Shown here: piece by piece, positions 27,059-38,001 of the stretch
How positions within the stretch are numbered: the stretch's first letter is position 1
Layout: the number at the start of each line of letters is the position of its first letter
DNA from: Watersipora subatra
Lineage: Eukaryota > Bryozoa > Gymnolaemata > Cheilostomatida > Watersiporidae
Reading direction: 5' to 3'
Assembly (NCBI RefSeq): GCF_963576615.1
Contig: NC_088714.1
Span: 4,836,001-4,900,000, forward strand
Length of the DNA stretch: 64,000 nucleotides
Notes under the pieces: generated by a model
Told to the model about the DNA's origin: nothing
The model's database searches: none
What the model saw: only the letters and a program-made list of their open reading frames with translations
Position numbers and translations under genes: made by a program

Positions 27059-27060
27059 GA

Positions 27061-27205
27061 TTGCTCTCACACGCACACGCACGCACACATGCGCATTTGC
27101 GCATGTGTGCGTGTATGCACACAACGTGTGTGCGTGTATGTGCACATATGTGCATGTATGCACACAACTTTATGTGTGTGCACACACGCACACACATAAA
27201 AAATC
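27061..27205. repeat. CACACG/TGTGCG microsatellite with inverted segments
   Basis: Alternating CA and TG blocks (for example CACATGCGCATTTGCGCATG) read open on both strands as Cys/His/Thr-rich peptides. It is low-complexity DNA with hairpin potential, not a gene. It directly follows the 58-bp micro-element. Confidence 0.9.
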
Positions 27206-27410
27206 CACCATCAGTTAGTTTTGCACATGTGAAACTGCATGCCATTGTGAGAGTGATCCCAATAGTTAAATCTGGGGCAACCGAAATTTCCACTTTTTTC
27301 TAATTAAAATATTAAATAGCCTATTACTACTTATTTCGAGGGAAGTTTATTTGTGTATAAGGAAATATTTGCAAGTACACTCGCTATTCTATCATTAAGA
27401 ACGTTGCGCT

Positions 27411-27597
27411 TCACAATAGTCTGATGATGCAGGCAGAGTCTTGTTCTTCATAACTTATGCACAGCACGTTGCTGCCGTCATCATCAATTTTACGAGTTGC
27501 ATCTATCACTACTTCAACATCTTCTTCGTCAGCATTCAAGAGAGCTGAACTTTTTGCTTGCAAGGTACATAACTTATTAGTGATCTTCTTGTATTGC
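27411..27597 (-). CDS. possible orphan terminal exon, unknown protein
   Basis: The minus strand shows an acceptor TTCTATTCTAG|GCAATAC at 27599-27598, then an open phase-2 frame of about 61 codons ending in TGA. An AATAAA lies about 60 nt beyond the stop (27351-27346). The peptide is hydrophilic, with acidic ADEEDVEVV and KIDDDG and a Cys-containing end. Acceptor, stop and poly(A) signal together fit a last coding exon, but no upstream exon could be identified and I recognise no family. It could be chance or part of a retroelement. Confidence 0.3.
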
Positions 27598-27734
27598 CTA
27601 GAATAGAACATTTAATGGTGTTATACAAACTACCATAGCATTTTTGTCTTCGTAAAATTCTGTTTTTTCATTGAGCTTTACAAATACAAACATACTACTA
27701 CTAAAACTATTGCTACAAAAAGTTTCACCACTCC

Positions 27735-27763
27735 ACAAATGCTACTACTAATATTGCTACTAT

Positions 27764-27808
<45 letters not shown>

Positions 27809-28045
27809 CACTACTACCATTACTACTACTACTACTACTACTACTGCTACTACTACTACTACTACTGCTACTACTGCTACTACTACTACTACTATTACTG
27901 CTACTACAGCAGTCACTGTTACTGGTACTATTACTACCAACACTACTACAGCTGCTACTACTACTATTGCTACTATTATTACCGCCACTAATGCTACTAC
28001 TACTACAACTGCTACTACTAATACTACTGCTGTTACTTCTACAGC
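27735..28045. repeat. (TAC)n trinucleotide repeat, about 310 bp
   Basis: Long imperfect CTA/TAC array with GCTACT interruptions. The frames through it encode poly-Leu on one strand and poly-Val on the other. It is not a gene. Confidence 0.95.
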
Positions 28046-29984
28046 CGCCGCTACCATAATTATCTTCTTTATTACTATATAGTCTTTGTTATTACTAGTG
28101 CTGCTACTACTACCATTTTAATTACTCTAATAGCAATCATTATTAACTACCTGAAGTTAGTAAACCTAGTAACCTTTTTTGTTACCATGAGTGTTCTGAG
28201 GGTAATTATAATTTTAAAAAACTACCTGTTGAGCTGTGTTACTGATTGTTAATGCTAAGTGAATGTTTTTAATGCTTACATTGTTTCCATAAGTAAGTAG
28301 AGGTCAATGAGGCAGCAGCCTATTGTTTTTCTATGAATTCAAACCTGACATCTTTTTTGGCCCATGCAGGAGTAATTGGGAGGAGCAGGTTTGTTAATGA
28401 ATAGAACTTTTGCGATCGGTTTTGCTTCTTTGTGTAAATGAAATAATGGCTGAGCAAAATTGTTAAAGTGAATCTCTATTTAGGGTTTTTTTCCACTTTT
28501 TTTGTACTGGGTTTTCAGTTTTTTGAGCATTGCTAAAAAATATTTTGGCTAAAGTAAGCCCAGTTGTAATGCTCTCCAATGCAGATTATAGTCAGAGAGT
28601 GAGAAACCAATGTTAACAAAAAGCTATGATGTCAGGAATCATACAAATATTTCAAATTCCTTATTTATTTCACTAGATAGTCATAAAATACAATTGAATA
28701 GCTTTGATTTAACATCAGATTTTTCATTTAGCCTAAATTATTGGCTAGTAGATTCTCTTTTTAACAGGTCCAAAAGTTTACAAAGTTCACAAAGCTTTCT
28801 GCTAGCAGCCAAACTTCCAAATCAATAGAATGACATAAATTGCATGTCTTTAATAAGTTACCATTTTTATGAAAAAATTTGAGATGTTTGACTATACTTT
28901 AGTCTGTTTGGACATCAACATGGCTGGTCTGTGTGATAATATTATAAGTATGCCAATGGGTTTAATTCTCCTTTAGTTGCCAGAAAGTGACAAGGTCTGG
29001 TTTGTTTATTTTAACATTTTTAACCCCTGATTTACGGTACGACATGAAAATTAAAGCACTTTTAGGTTTACAAAGTCTAAAATCAGTTGAAATATATTAT
29101 TGTGACTCTGGAATACTAATTGTATACCAGTATTTTGTGAAATCTTCTTTTATAGGTTAATCCATCATTTTCAAATACTAGAAGAACTGACTACAAATCT
29201 TGTCACAAATATTCGTAAAAACATTAAATCTTTTCCACACCAAACTCCATGTAAGGTACAGGCCTGAGATCCACTTCACCAAATCTGCGTATGAAAAATT
29301 GTGAAATTTAAGGAAAGCACACAAATTGTAGAAAAGCGATTACGTTATGTTTGACTGTGTGTTTATCATAGTCTGACATGTGCCGTAGTTAGAGTGAATG
29401 ATTGGTTTATTCAAGAATGGTTGTTCGACTAGGACTTCAAAGTAGTTGATAAGAATTCTTTTATTTTGGCTGTTGCAATGAACCATCTGAGAATTAACAT
29501 TACCTATAGATCTAATTAGAGACAGGCAGTGGTATATACTAACTAGCTAAAAAGAAGGTATAAACCTTATACATCCAAGAGTCAAATGACTCTAATGACA
29601 CCGGAATATTTGTAGAATATACTGCAACTGCTTCTACAAGGGGTATGGGTTGGTGAAATTGGGATTGTACAAGATATGTAACTCGATGGTTGCCCATGAG
29701 CGTGTTCCTGTTGTGCATGTGAGATTGTACAAAGCTGATTAGTTAAAAACTACAGTAGGTTCTACCGTGACTGAGGCAAAAGTCTCCATCACATAACTTA
29801 CCACTGAAAATTAACAAATACAAACAGATAAAAACCGCCTAACTACAGCGTGTACCAGAATTGACGTCATTGGATTCAGCTGTCTAGCTCAGCATCAACT
29901 TAATTTGTAAAATGTTATTATTTGGGTAGTTCTATTGGGGAAGTAACTCATTTCAAGATTTTTGTTGATTACTACTATATAATT
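28046..29984. other. no recognised gene
   Basis: AT-rich sequence with one 72-codon frame (28610-28828) lacking any motif. If the orphan exon at 27411 is real, upstream exons could lie here, but none was identified. Confidence 0.35.
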
Positions 29985-30340
29985 GATACTATAGAATTAA
30001 TAATATATAATTGATGTTATATAATTAATACTGTATAATTAATACTATATATCTAATACTATATAATTAATATTATAAAATTAATATCATATAGTTATTC
30101 CTATATAACTAATACTATAGAAGTAATATTACATAATTATTATTATTGTATCTTTAATACTATATATTTAATACTATGTATTTAATACTATGTAATTAAT
30201 ACTATGTAATTAATACTATATAACTATAACTATAATTAATAGATACTATATAATTAATACTATATAATTAATAATATAATTGATAATATGTAATTAATAC
30301 TATACAATTATTGCTATATAATTAATACTGTATAATTACT
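29985..30340. repeat. degenerate 14-bp AT repeat (TAATTAATACTATA)
   Basis: About 25 diverged units of TAATTAATACTATA spread over 355 bp, with units lost or shortened in places. Almost pure A and T. Confidence 0.85.
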
Positions 30341-30984
30341 CGCATCACTCAAACCTCTAGAAACTAGAATAGTACGGATAAAATAAAATCAAATTAGCCT
30401 GTCTGCTGCCTATCCAGACATAATTCTAACTCTATATCTAAACTTGGCCTGTGTTGCAGTTCTACTACCAGATCAGCTTTAATCAGACATTGTCTCTGTA
30501 TGTTTGCAGGTTGAGACTAAGTACAAGTAACTGATACCACCGTTATATAAACACAGTTGGAAAAACCCTGCATGGTTCTACTCATGAGATCAGAACTCAT
30601 AGAAATAACCCTGCTAGTTTACGCTTACGATATTAATACTGCATTTTAGCAACATCGTCACTGCATGAGCACACTCGTTGAAACAATCCTGCATCGCCAT
30701 ACTGATGATATTAATACTGCATGAACACAGCTATAAACTCAGCCCTGCATGCTCACACTTTTGATGACAACAGTGTGTAGGCACATGTAAAGAATTAACG
30801 TTACATGGCCACACATACCATACTACAGCTACTTAGGTGGCACTCTTAGTGACACTGTCATGGTATTAGCTTTTTTAACGGTACTACATGTAATATCAGT
30901 GTTACCTGGTTACATCATCATATGGGTTGTACTTTTTGGTATATTTGAAACGTTTAAACATGTTCAAAATAAATGAATAAGTTG

Positions 30985-31200
30985 TCATACTAGCATTACA
31001 TATGTACATAGCTATAAATATTACGCTCATCATACTAGCATTGCATATGCACATGCTCTTACTAAATGGCTGTACTCATCCTACTATTATCACATTGGTA
31101 CATGGGTGTATAAAATGGACGGACTCGTAATAGCATTACATACGTACATGTTCATAATAAATGTATGCACTCATCATACTAGTATTGTATTGGTACATAT
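30985..31200. repeat. diverged tandem repeat around CATACTAGCATTACATA
   Basis: Four units of roughly 50-60 bp, each with CATCATACTAGCATT or a variant, then ACATATGTACAT and a TAATAAATG-like tail. They are substantially diverged from one another, so the array is old. Confidence 0.6.
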
Positions 31201-32518
31201 TTGCTGTCTATGCTGCAGATTGTGCTTACTGAAGTAATATCAGCAAGAAAAATCTGAGAGCTGCCAGTTTTTTGTTTTTATAAAACTAAGATAGGCCATA
31301 ACAACTGTTTAAAACAACATAAATATGTTATCAATTGGTATAGGAAGCACAAGCTCTTTCTTGTTTACTGATTATGTAAAGATATTTTAGATTTTAGTAT
31401 TTACCTATCAACTGCTGTTGTTATCCATCTCACACTCAACTTCCCATCTAAAGTGAATACGTAACATTTATATACTCTAGATTTTAACTTTGCACCAGTG
31501 CTCTAATTGGATACAAATATATTCAGGTTACTAATACAGAGTCCAATGAGATTTAGGAAGATCAACAGGATTAATCATTCATTGATTTTTGAAGCTTAAT
31601 AAATATCGATTTATATTTGCTATTCCTCCAACTAGAAGGGGAAGGAAGTAGAAGGGGACAAAAGGCTCTATCACCTTTTACTAGATATTGGTTTAAACTT
31701 CATGTCTTCTGATGATTTTGAAACAAGACAATTTATAATACTTTAGTATAACAAACCTTCAGTAACAAGACTATTATAATAATTTAATTTAAACGTTCTT
31801 GCACAAACCATCAGAATTGACGGCTGGTGTTAAAATTCCTTCAGTTCCTAATGTTTACACACTGGCCCTTATAATATGTAATAGCAACGGTGTACAAACA
31901 GGTAAGCAGTAAGGACATAAGCAAAAAGTGTAGAAATCTATTCAATGGATCTGAAAATTATAAAAAGGCCAAAAGTTATATCTATTTAAATATTTACTAA
32001 GTCTGTTTGAGTTTAAGTTTCAATCTATCAATAATAATGTTCATGCCCTATATACTAACTCTTAATTCGCAATTCTATTCTTAGTTACAGTCATAGTTAC
32101 AGGTATAGTTATAGTTATACATACAGTAGATATAGTTATAGTTACAGTTGGTACAGACATACTGTAGTTGTAGAGTTACTGAGTTGGTATAAAAGCAAAC
32201 TTGTGGCCAGAAGTCAGTGATAAATGTAACGAGTTTTTTTCCAAATATAAAGATCAAACTGTAACAAGTATTGTCTTCTGCTTGCCTTGCAAGCAGTAAT
32301 ATTTTATGACAGAAAAATTGTAAAGTTTTTTGCATTCTGCATGGTTTGCTGAGAAGTCAGTTAGGAACCATCTTCACATGAAATTCACACCTATGTGAAC
32401 TTAGCTTCATTTTCATTTATTGGATTTGCTCACACCATGTTCTTGAAAAGGTTTGATCTGGCATTGTGATGAACAATGGTGCCTGTAGAGTGTAGACTAT
32501 ATTATTGGTTGTGACAGA
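31201..32518. other. no recognised gene
   Basis: Contains a short degenerate ATAGTTATAGTTACA repeat at about 32085-32170, which accounts for most of the Asn/Tyr/Cys-rich minus-strand frame there. Confidence 0.4.
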
Positions 32519-32526
32519 GATGCAGC

Positions 32527-32566
32527 CATAGACCTATTACCTATAAGTATAGTTAATAGATCTATG
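32527..32566. mobile_element. 40-bp palindromic micro-element with 8-bp target duplication
   Basis: CATAGACCTATTA at the left and TAATAGATCTATG at the right are 13-bp inverted repeats with one mismatch. The centre CTATAAGTATAG is itself nearly palindromic. The flanks are GATGCAGC (32519-32526) and GATGTAGC (32567-32574), an 8-bp direct repeat with one change. It shares the CATAGA terminus and duplication size of the element at 27001. Confidence 0.65.
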
Positions 32567-32742
32567 GATGTAGCAATCACTGATTTTTATAAAGCTATGT
32601 GTTACAGCTGCACATAGCAATATACGGAAGTAAGTATAAGAAAAAAGGAATTCTAGACAAATCTACATGTAACAGCTTTTTTCACTATACCTCTACACTG
32701 AAATAGTCGCTCTACATAACAGGAACCTGTTTATCGTTGCCA

Positions 32743-35700
32743 CAGCTGCTATTCATATCTCTATTCATCTAGTAGTATCAACAAGTGTTAATAGCTGTCA
32801 TAGTTTTTACTTATATCTCTAGTCAGCGAGTAGTATCAACAAGTGTATATAGCTGCCATAGTTGTTACTTATATCTCTAGTCAGCTAGTAGTATCAACAA
32901 GTGTATATAGCTGCCATAGTTTTTACTTATATCTCTAGTCAGCTAGTAGTATCAACAAGTGTTTATAGCTGCCATAGTTGTTACTTATATCTCTAGTCAG
33001 CTAGTAGTATCAACAAGTGTTTATAGCTGCCATAGTTGTTACATATATCTCTAGTCAGCTAGTAGTATCAACAAGTGTTTATAGCCGCCATAGTTATTAC
33101 TTATATCTGTAGTCAGCTAGTAGTATCAACAAGTGTTTATAGCTGCCATAGTTGTTACTTATATCTCTAGTCAGCTAGTATTATCAACAAGTGTTTATAG
33201 CTGCCATAGTTGTTACTTATATCTCTAGTCAGCTAGGAGTATCAACAAGTGTTTATAGCTGCCATAGTTGTTACTTATATCTCTACTCACTTAGTAGTAT
33301 CAACAAGTGCATATAGCCGCCATAGTTGTTACTTATATCTCTACTCACTTAGTAGTATCAACAAGTGTTTATAGCTGTCATAGTTGTTAATTATATCTCT
33401 AGTCAGCTAGTAGTATCAACAGTGTTTATAGCTGCCATAATTGTTACTTATATCTCTAGTCAGCTAGTAGTATCAACAAGTGTTTATAGCTGTCATAGTT
33501 GTTACTTATATCTCTTGTCAGCTAGTAGTATCAACAAGTGTATATAGCCGCCATAGTTGTTACTTATATCTCTACTCACTTAGTAGTATCAACAAGTGTT
33601 TATAGCTGTCATAGTTGTTAATTATATCTCTAGTCAGCTAGTAGTATCAACAGTGTTTATAGCTGCCATAATTGTTACTTATATCTCTAGTCAGCTAGTA
33701 GTATCAACAAGTGTTTATAGCTGTCATAGTTGTTACTTATATCTCTAGTCAGCTAGTAGTATCAACAAGTGCATATAGCCGCCATAGTTGTTACTTATAT
33801 CTCTACTCACTTAGTAGTATCAACAAGTGTTTATAGCTGTCATAGTTGTTACTTATATCTCTAGTCAGCTAGGAGTATCAACAAGTGTTTATAGCTGCCA
33901 TAGTTGTTACTTATATCTCTAGTCAGCTAGGAGTATCAACAAGTGTATATAGCTGCCATAGTTCTTACTTATATCCTTAGTCAGCTAGTAGTATCAACAA
34001 GTGTTTATAGCCGCCATAATTGTTACTTATATCCTTAGTCAGCTAGTACTATCAACAAGTGTTTATAGCTGCCATAGTTGTTATTTATATTTCTAGTCAA
34101 CTAGTAGTATCAACAAGTGTTTATAGCTGTCATAGTTGTTAATTATATCTCTAGTCAGCTAGTAGTATCAACAAGTGCATATAGCCGCCATAGTTGTTAC
34201 TTATATCTCTACTCACTTAGTAGTATCAACAAGTGTTTATAGCTGTCATAGTTGTTACTTATATCTCTAGTCAGCTAGTAGTATCAACAAGTGCATATAG
34301 CCGCCATAGTTGTTACTTATATCTCTACTCACTTAGTAGTATCAACAAGTGTTTATAGCTGTCATAGTTGTTACTTATATCTCTAGTCAGCTAGTAGTAT
34401 CAACAAGTGCATATAGCCGCCATAGTTGTTACTTATATCTCTAGTCAGCTAGTAGTATCAACAAGTGTTTATAGCTGTCATAGTTGTTACTTATATCTCT
34501 AGTCAGCTAGGAGTATCAACAAGTGTATATAGCTGCCATAGTTGTTACTTATATCTCTAGTCAGCTAGTAGTATCAACAAGTGTTTATAGCTGTCATAGT
34601 TGTTACTTATATCTCTAGTCAGCTAGGAGTATCAACAAGTGTTTATAGCTGCCATAGTTGTTACTTATATCTCTAGTCAGCTAGGAGTATCAACAAGTGT
34701 TTATAGCTGCCATAGTTGTTACTTATATCTCTAGTCAACCAGTAGTATCAACAAGTGCATATAGCCGCCATAGTTGTTACTTATATCTCTAGTCAGCTAG
34801 GAGTATCAACATGTGTTTATAGCTGCCATAGTTGTTACTTATATCTGTAGTCAGCGAGTAGTATCTACAAGTGTTTATAGCTGCCATAGTTGTTACTTAT
34901 ATCTGTAGTCAGCTAGTAGTATCAACAAGTGTTTATAGCTGCCATAGTTGTTACTTATATCTCTAGTCAGCTAGTAGTATCAACAAGTTTTTATAGCTGC
35001 CATAGTTGTTATTTATATCTCTAGTCAGCTAGTAGTATCAACAAGTGTTTATAGCTGCCATAGTTGTTACTTATATCTGTAGTCAGCTAGTAGTAGCAAC
35101 AAGTGTTTATAGCTGTCATAGTTGTTAATTATATCTCTAGTCAGCTAGTAGTATCAACAAGTGCATATAGCCGCCATAGTTGTTACTTATATCTCTACTC
35201 ACTTAGTAGTATCAACAAGTTTTTATAGCTGTCATAGTTGTTACTTATATCTCTAGTCAGCTAGGAGTATCAACAAGTGTTTATAGCTGCCATAGTTGTT
35301 ACTTATATCTCTAGTCAGCTAGGAGTATCAACATGTGTTTATAGCTGCCATAGTTGTTACTTATATCTGTAGTCAGCGAGTAGTATCAACAAGTGTTTAT
35401 AGCTGCCATAGTTGTTACTTATATCTCTAGTCAGCTAGTAGTATTAGCAAGTGTATATAGCTGCCATAGTTCTTACTTATATCCTTAGTCAGCTAGTAGT
35501 ATCAACAAGTGTTTATAGCCGCCATAATTGTTACTTATATCCTTAGTCAGCTAGTAGTATCAACAAGTGTTTATAGCTGCCATAGTTGTTATTTATATTT
35601 CTAGTCAACTAGTATTATCAACAAGTGTTTATAGCTGTCATAGTTGTTAATTATATCTCTAGTCAGCTAGTAATATTAACAAGTGTTTATAGCTGTCATA

Positions 35701-37484
35701 GTTGTTACTTATATCTCTAGTCAGCTAGTAGTATCAACAAGTGCATATAGCCGCCATAGTTGTTACTTATATCTCTACTCACTTAGTAGTATCAACAAGT
35801 GTTTATAGCTGTCATAGTTGTTACTTATATCTCTAGTCAGCTAGTAGTATCAACAAGTGCATATAGCCGCCATAGTTGTTACTTATATCTCTACTCACTT
35901 AGTAGTATCAACAAGTGTTTATAGCTGTCATAGTTGTTACTTATATCTCTAGTCAGCTAGGAGTATCAACAAGTGTTTATAGCTGCCATAGTTGTTACTT
36001 ATATCTCTAGTCAGCTAGTAGTATCAACAAGTGCATATAGCCGCCATAGTTGTTACTTATATCTCTACTCACTTAGTAGTATCAACAAGTGTTTATAGCT
36101 GTCATAGTTGTTACTTATATCTCTAGTCAGCTAGTAGTATTAACAAGTTTATACAGCTGCCATAGTTGTTACTTATATCTGTAGTCAGCTAGTAGTATCA
36201 ACAAGTGTTTATAGCTGCCATAGTTGTTACTTATATCTCTACTCACTTAGTAGTATCAACAAGTGTTTATAGCTGCTATAGTTGTTACTTATATCTCTAG
36301 TCAGCTAGGAGTATCAACATGTGTTTATAGCTGCCATAGTTGTTACTTATATCTGTAGTCAGCGAGTAGTATCTACAAGTGTTTATAGCTGCCATAGTTG
36401 TTACTTATATCTGTAGTCAGCTAGTAGTATCAACAAGTGTTTATAGCTGCCATAGTTGTTACTTATATCTCTAGTCAGCTAGTAGTATCAACAAGTGTTT
36501 ATAGCTGCCATAGTTGTTACTTATATCTGTAGTCAGCTAGTAATATCAACAAGTGTTTATAGCTGCCATAGTTGTTAATCATATCTCTAGTCAGCTAGTA
36601 GTAGCAACAAGTGTTTATAGCTGTCATAGTTGTTACTTATATCTCTAGTCAGCTAGGAGTATTAGCAAGTGTATATAGCTGCCATAGTTCTTACTTATAT
36701 CCTTAGTCAGCTAGTAGTATCAACAAGTGTTTATAGCCGCCATAATTGTTACTTATATCCTTAGTCAGCTAGTACTATCAACAAGTGTTTATAGCTGCCA
36801 TAGTTGTTACTTATATCTCTAGTCAGCTAGGAGTATCAACAAGTGTTTATAGCTGCCATAGTTGTTACTTATATCTGTAGTCAGCGAGTAGTATCAACAA
36901 GTGTTTATAGCTGCCATAGTTGTTACTTATATCTGTAGTCAGCTAGTAGTATTAGCAAGTGTATATAGCTGCCATAGTTCTTACTTATATCCTTAGTCAG
37001 CTAGTAGTATCAACAAGTGTTTATAGCCGCCATAATTGTTACTTATATCCTTAGTCAGCTAGTAGTATCAACAAGTGTTTATAGCTGCCATAGTTGTTAC
37101 TTATATCTGTAGTCAGCTAGTAGTATCAACAAGTGTTTATAGCTGCCATAGTTGTTACTTATATCTCTAGTCAGCTAGTAGTATCAACAAGTGTTTATAA
37201 CTGCCATAGTTGTTACTTATATCTCTAGTCAGCTAGTAGTATCAACAAGTGTATATAGCTGTCATAGTTGTTACTTATATCTCTAGTCAGTTAGTAGTAT
37301 CAACAAGTGTTTATAGCTGCCATAGTTGTTACTTATATCTGTAGTCAGCTAGTAATATCAACAAGTGTTTATAGCTGCCATAGTTGTTAATCATATCTCT
37401 AGTCAGCTAGTAGTAGCAACAAGTGTTTATAGCTGCCATAATTGTTAATCATATCTCTAGTCAGCTAGTAGTAGTAACAAGTGT
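32743..37484. repeat. 58-bp satellite array, about 82 copies
   Basis: Uninterrupted head-to-tail array. The unit runs TTTATAGCTGCCATAGTTGT, then TACTTATATCTCTAGTCAGC, then TAGTAGTATCAACAAGTG (58 bp; ATCAAC recurs at 32777 and 32835). Unit variants carry GCATATAGCCGCC, CTCTACTCACTTAG, TCAGCGAG or GTATATAGCTGCCATAGTTC. They occur in fixed orders, including an alternating 116-bp dimer and multi-unit blocks that recur near 33.9, 35.4, 36.65 and 36.95 kb. Flanking units are the most diverged. The array lies beyond the 3' end of POX-A, with no long coding frame. Confidence 0.95.
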
Positions 37485-38001
37485 TTTGTAGTTTTTATTA
37501 CTCAATGCAAAGCCAACAGTTCAAAAGTTTTTCTGCATTATACACTGTATAACAATATAATATTATACAACAGAGTGTCAACTACAGTGTATATCATTCA
37601 TTTATTCCACCAACTGGGTTTTTCTTACACCCCAATGATTGACGCCAATTGTGAAACCTTGTACAAAATATTTTCATTTTCGTTTCTAAAGTTTTCTTGG
37701 TTTAAACCTTTGTCTTCAAATGATCACGCAAGCAAGGGGGTGGCGAAACGTAGAATACCAATGTTTTTATCCCAATACTGTAATATTCTGTATTGCGTCT
37801 GAAACTTGCATTAACAGTTTAATATAACCCAAGGAGAATACAAAGCCTATTTAACAATGTACAATCCACATCTACTTGCCAAGCTACTTGTAAAAAAATT
37901 ATTAAATTCATGGAGAAGGATATCTAGATGAGGTCAGGTCACTCTATGTAGCGGGCTATTGTTTTACTCTACTGTTTTAGAGTTCGGAAACTGTTCAAAA
38001 G

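Noticed and set aside
27725-28059. 110-codon poly-Val and 106-codon poly-Leu frames, resembling a membrane protein
   Set aside because: Both are translations of the (TAC)n trinucleotide repeat on opposite strands.
32743-37484. CRISPR-like array
   Set aside because: The 58-bp units are contiguous with no unique spacers and the setting is eukaryotic. It is a satellite.
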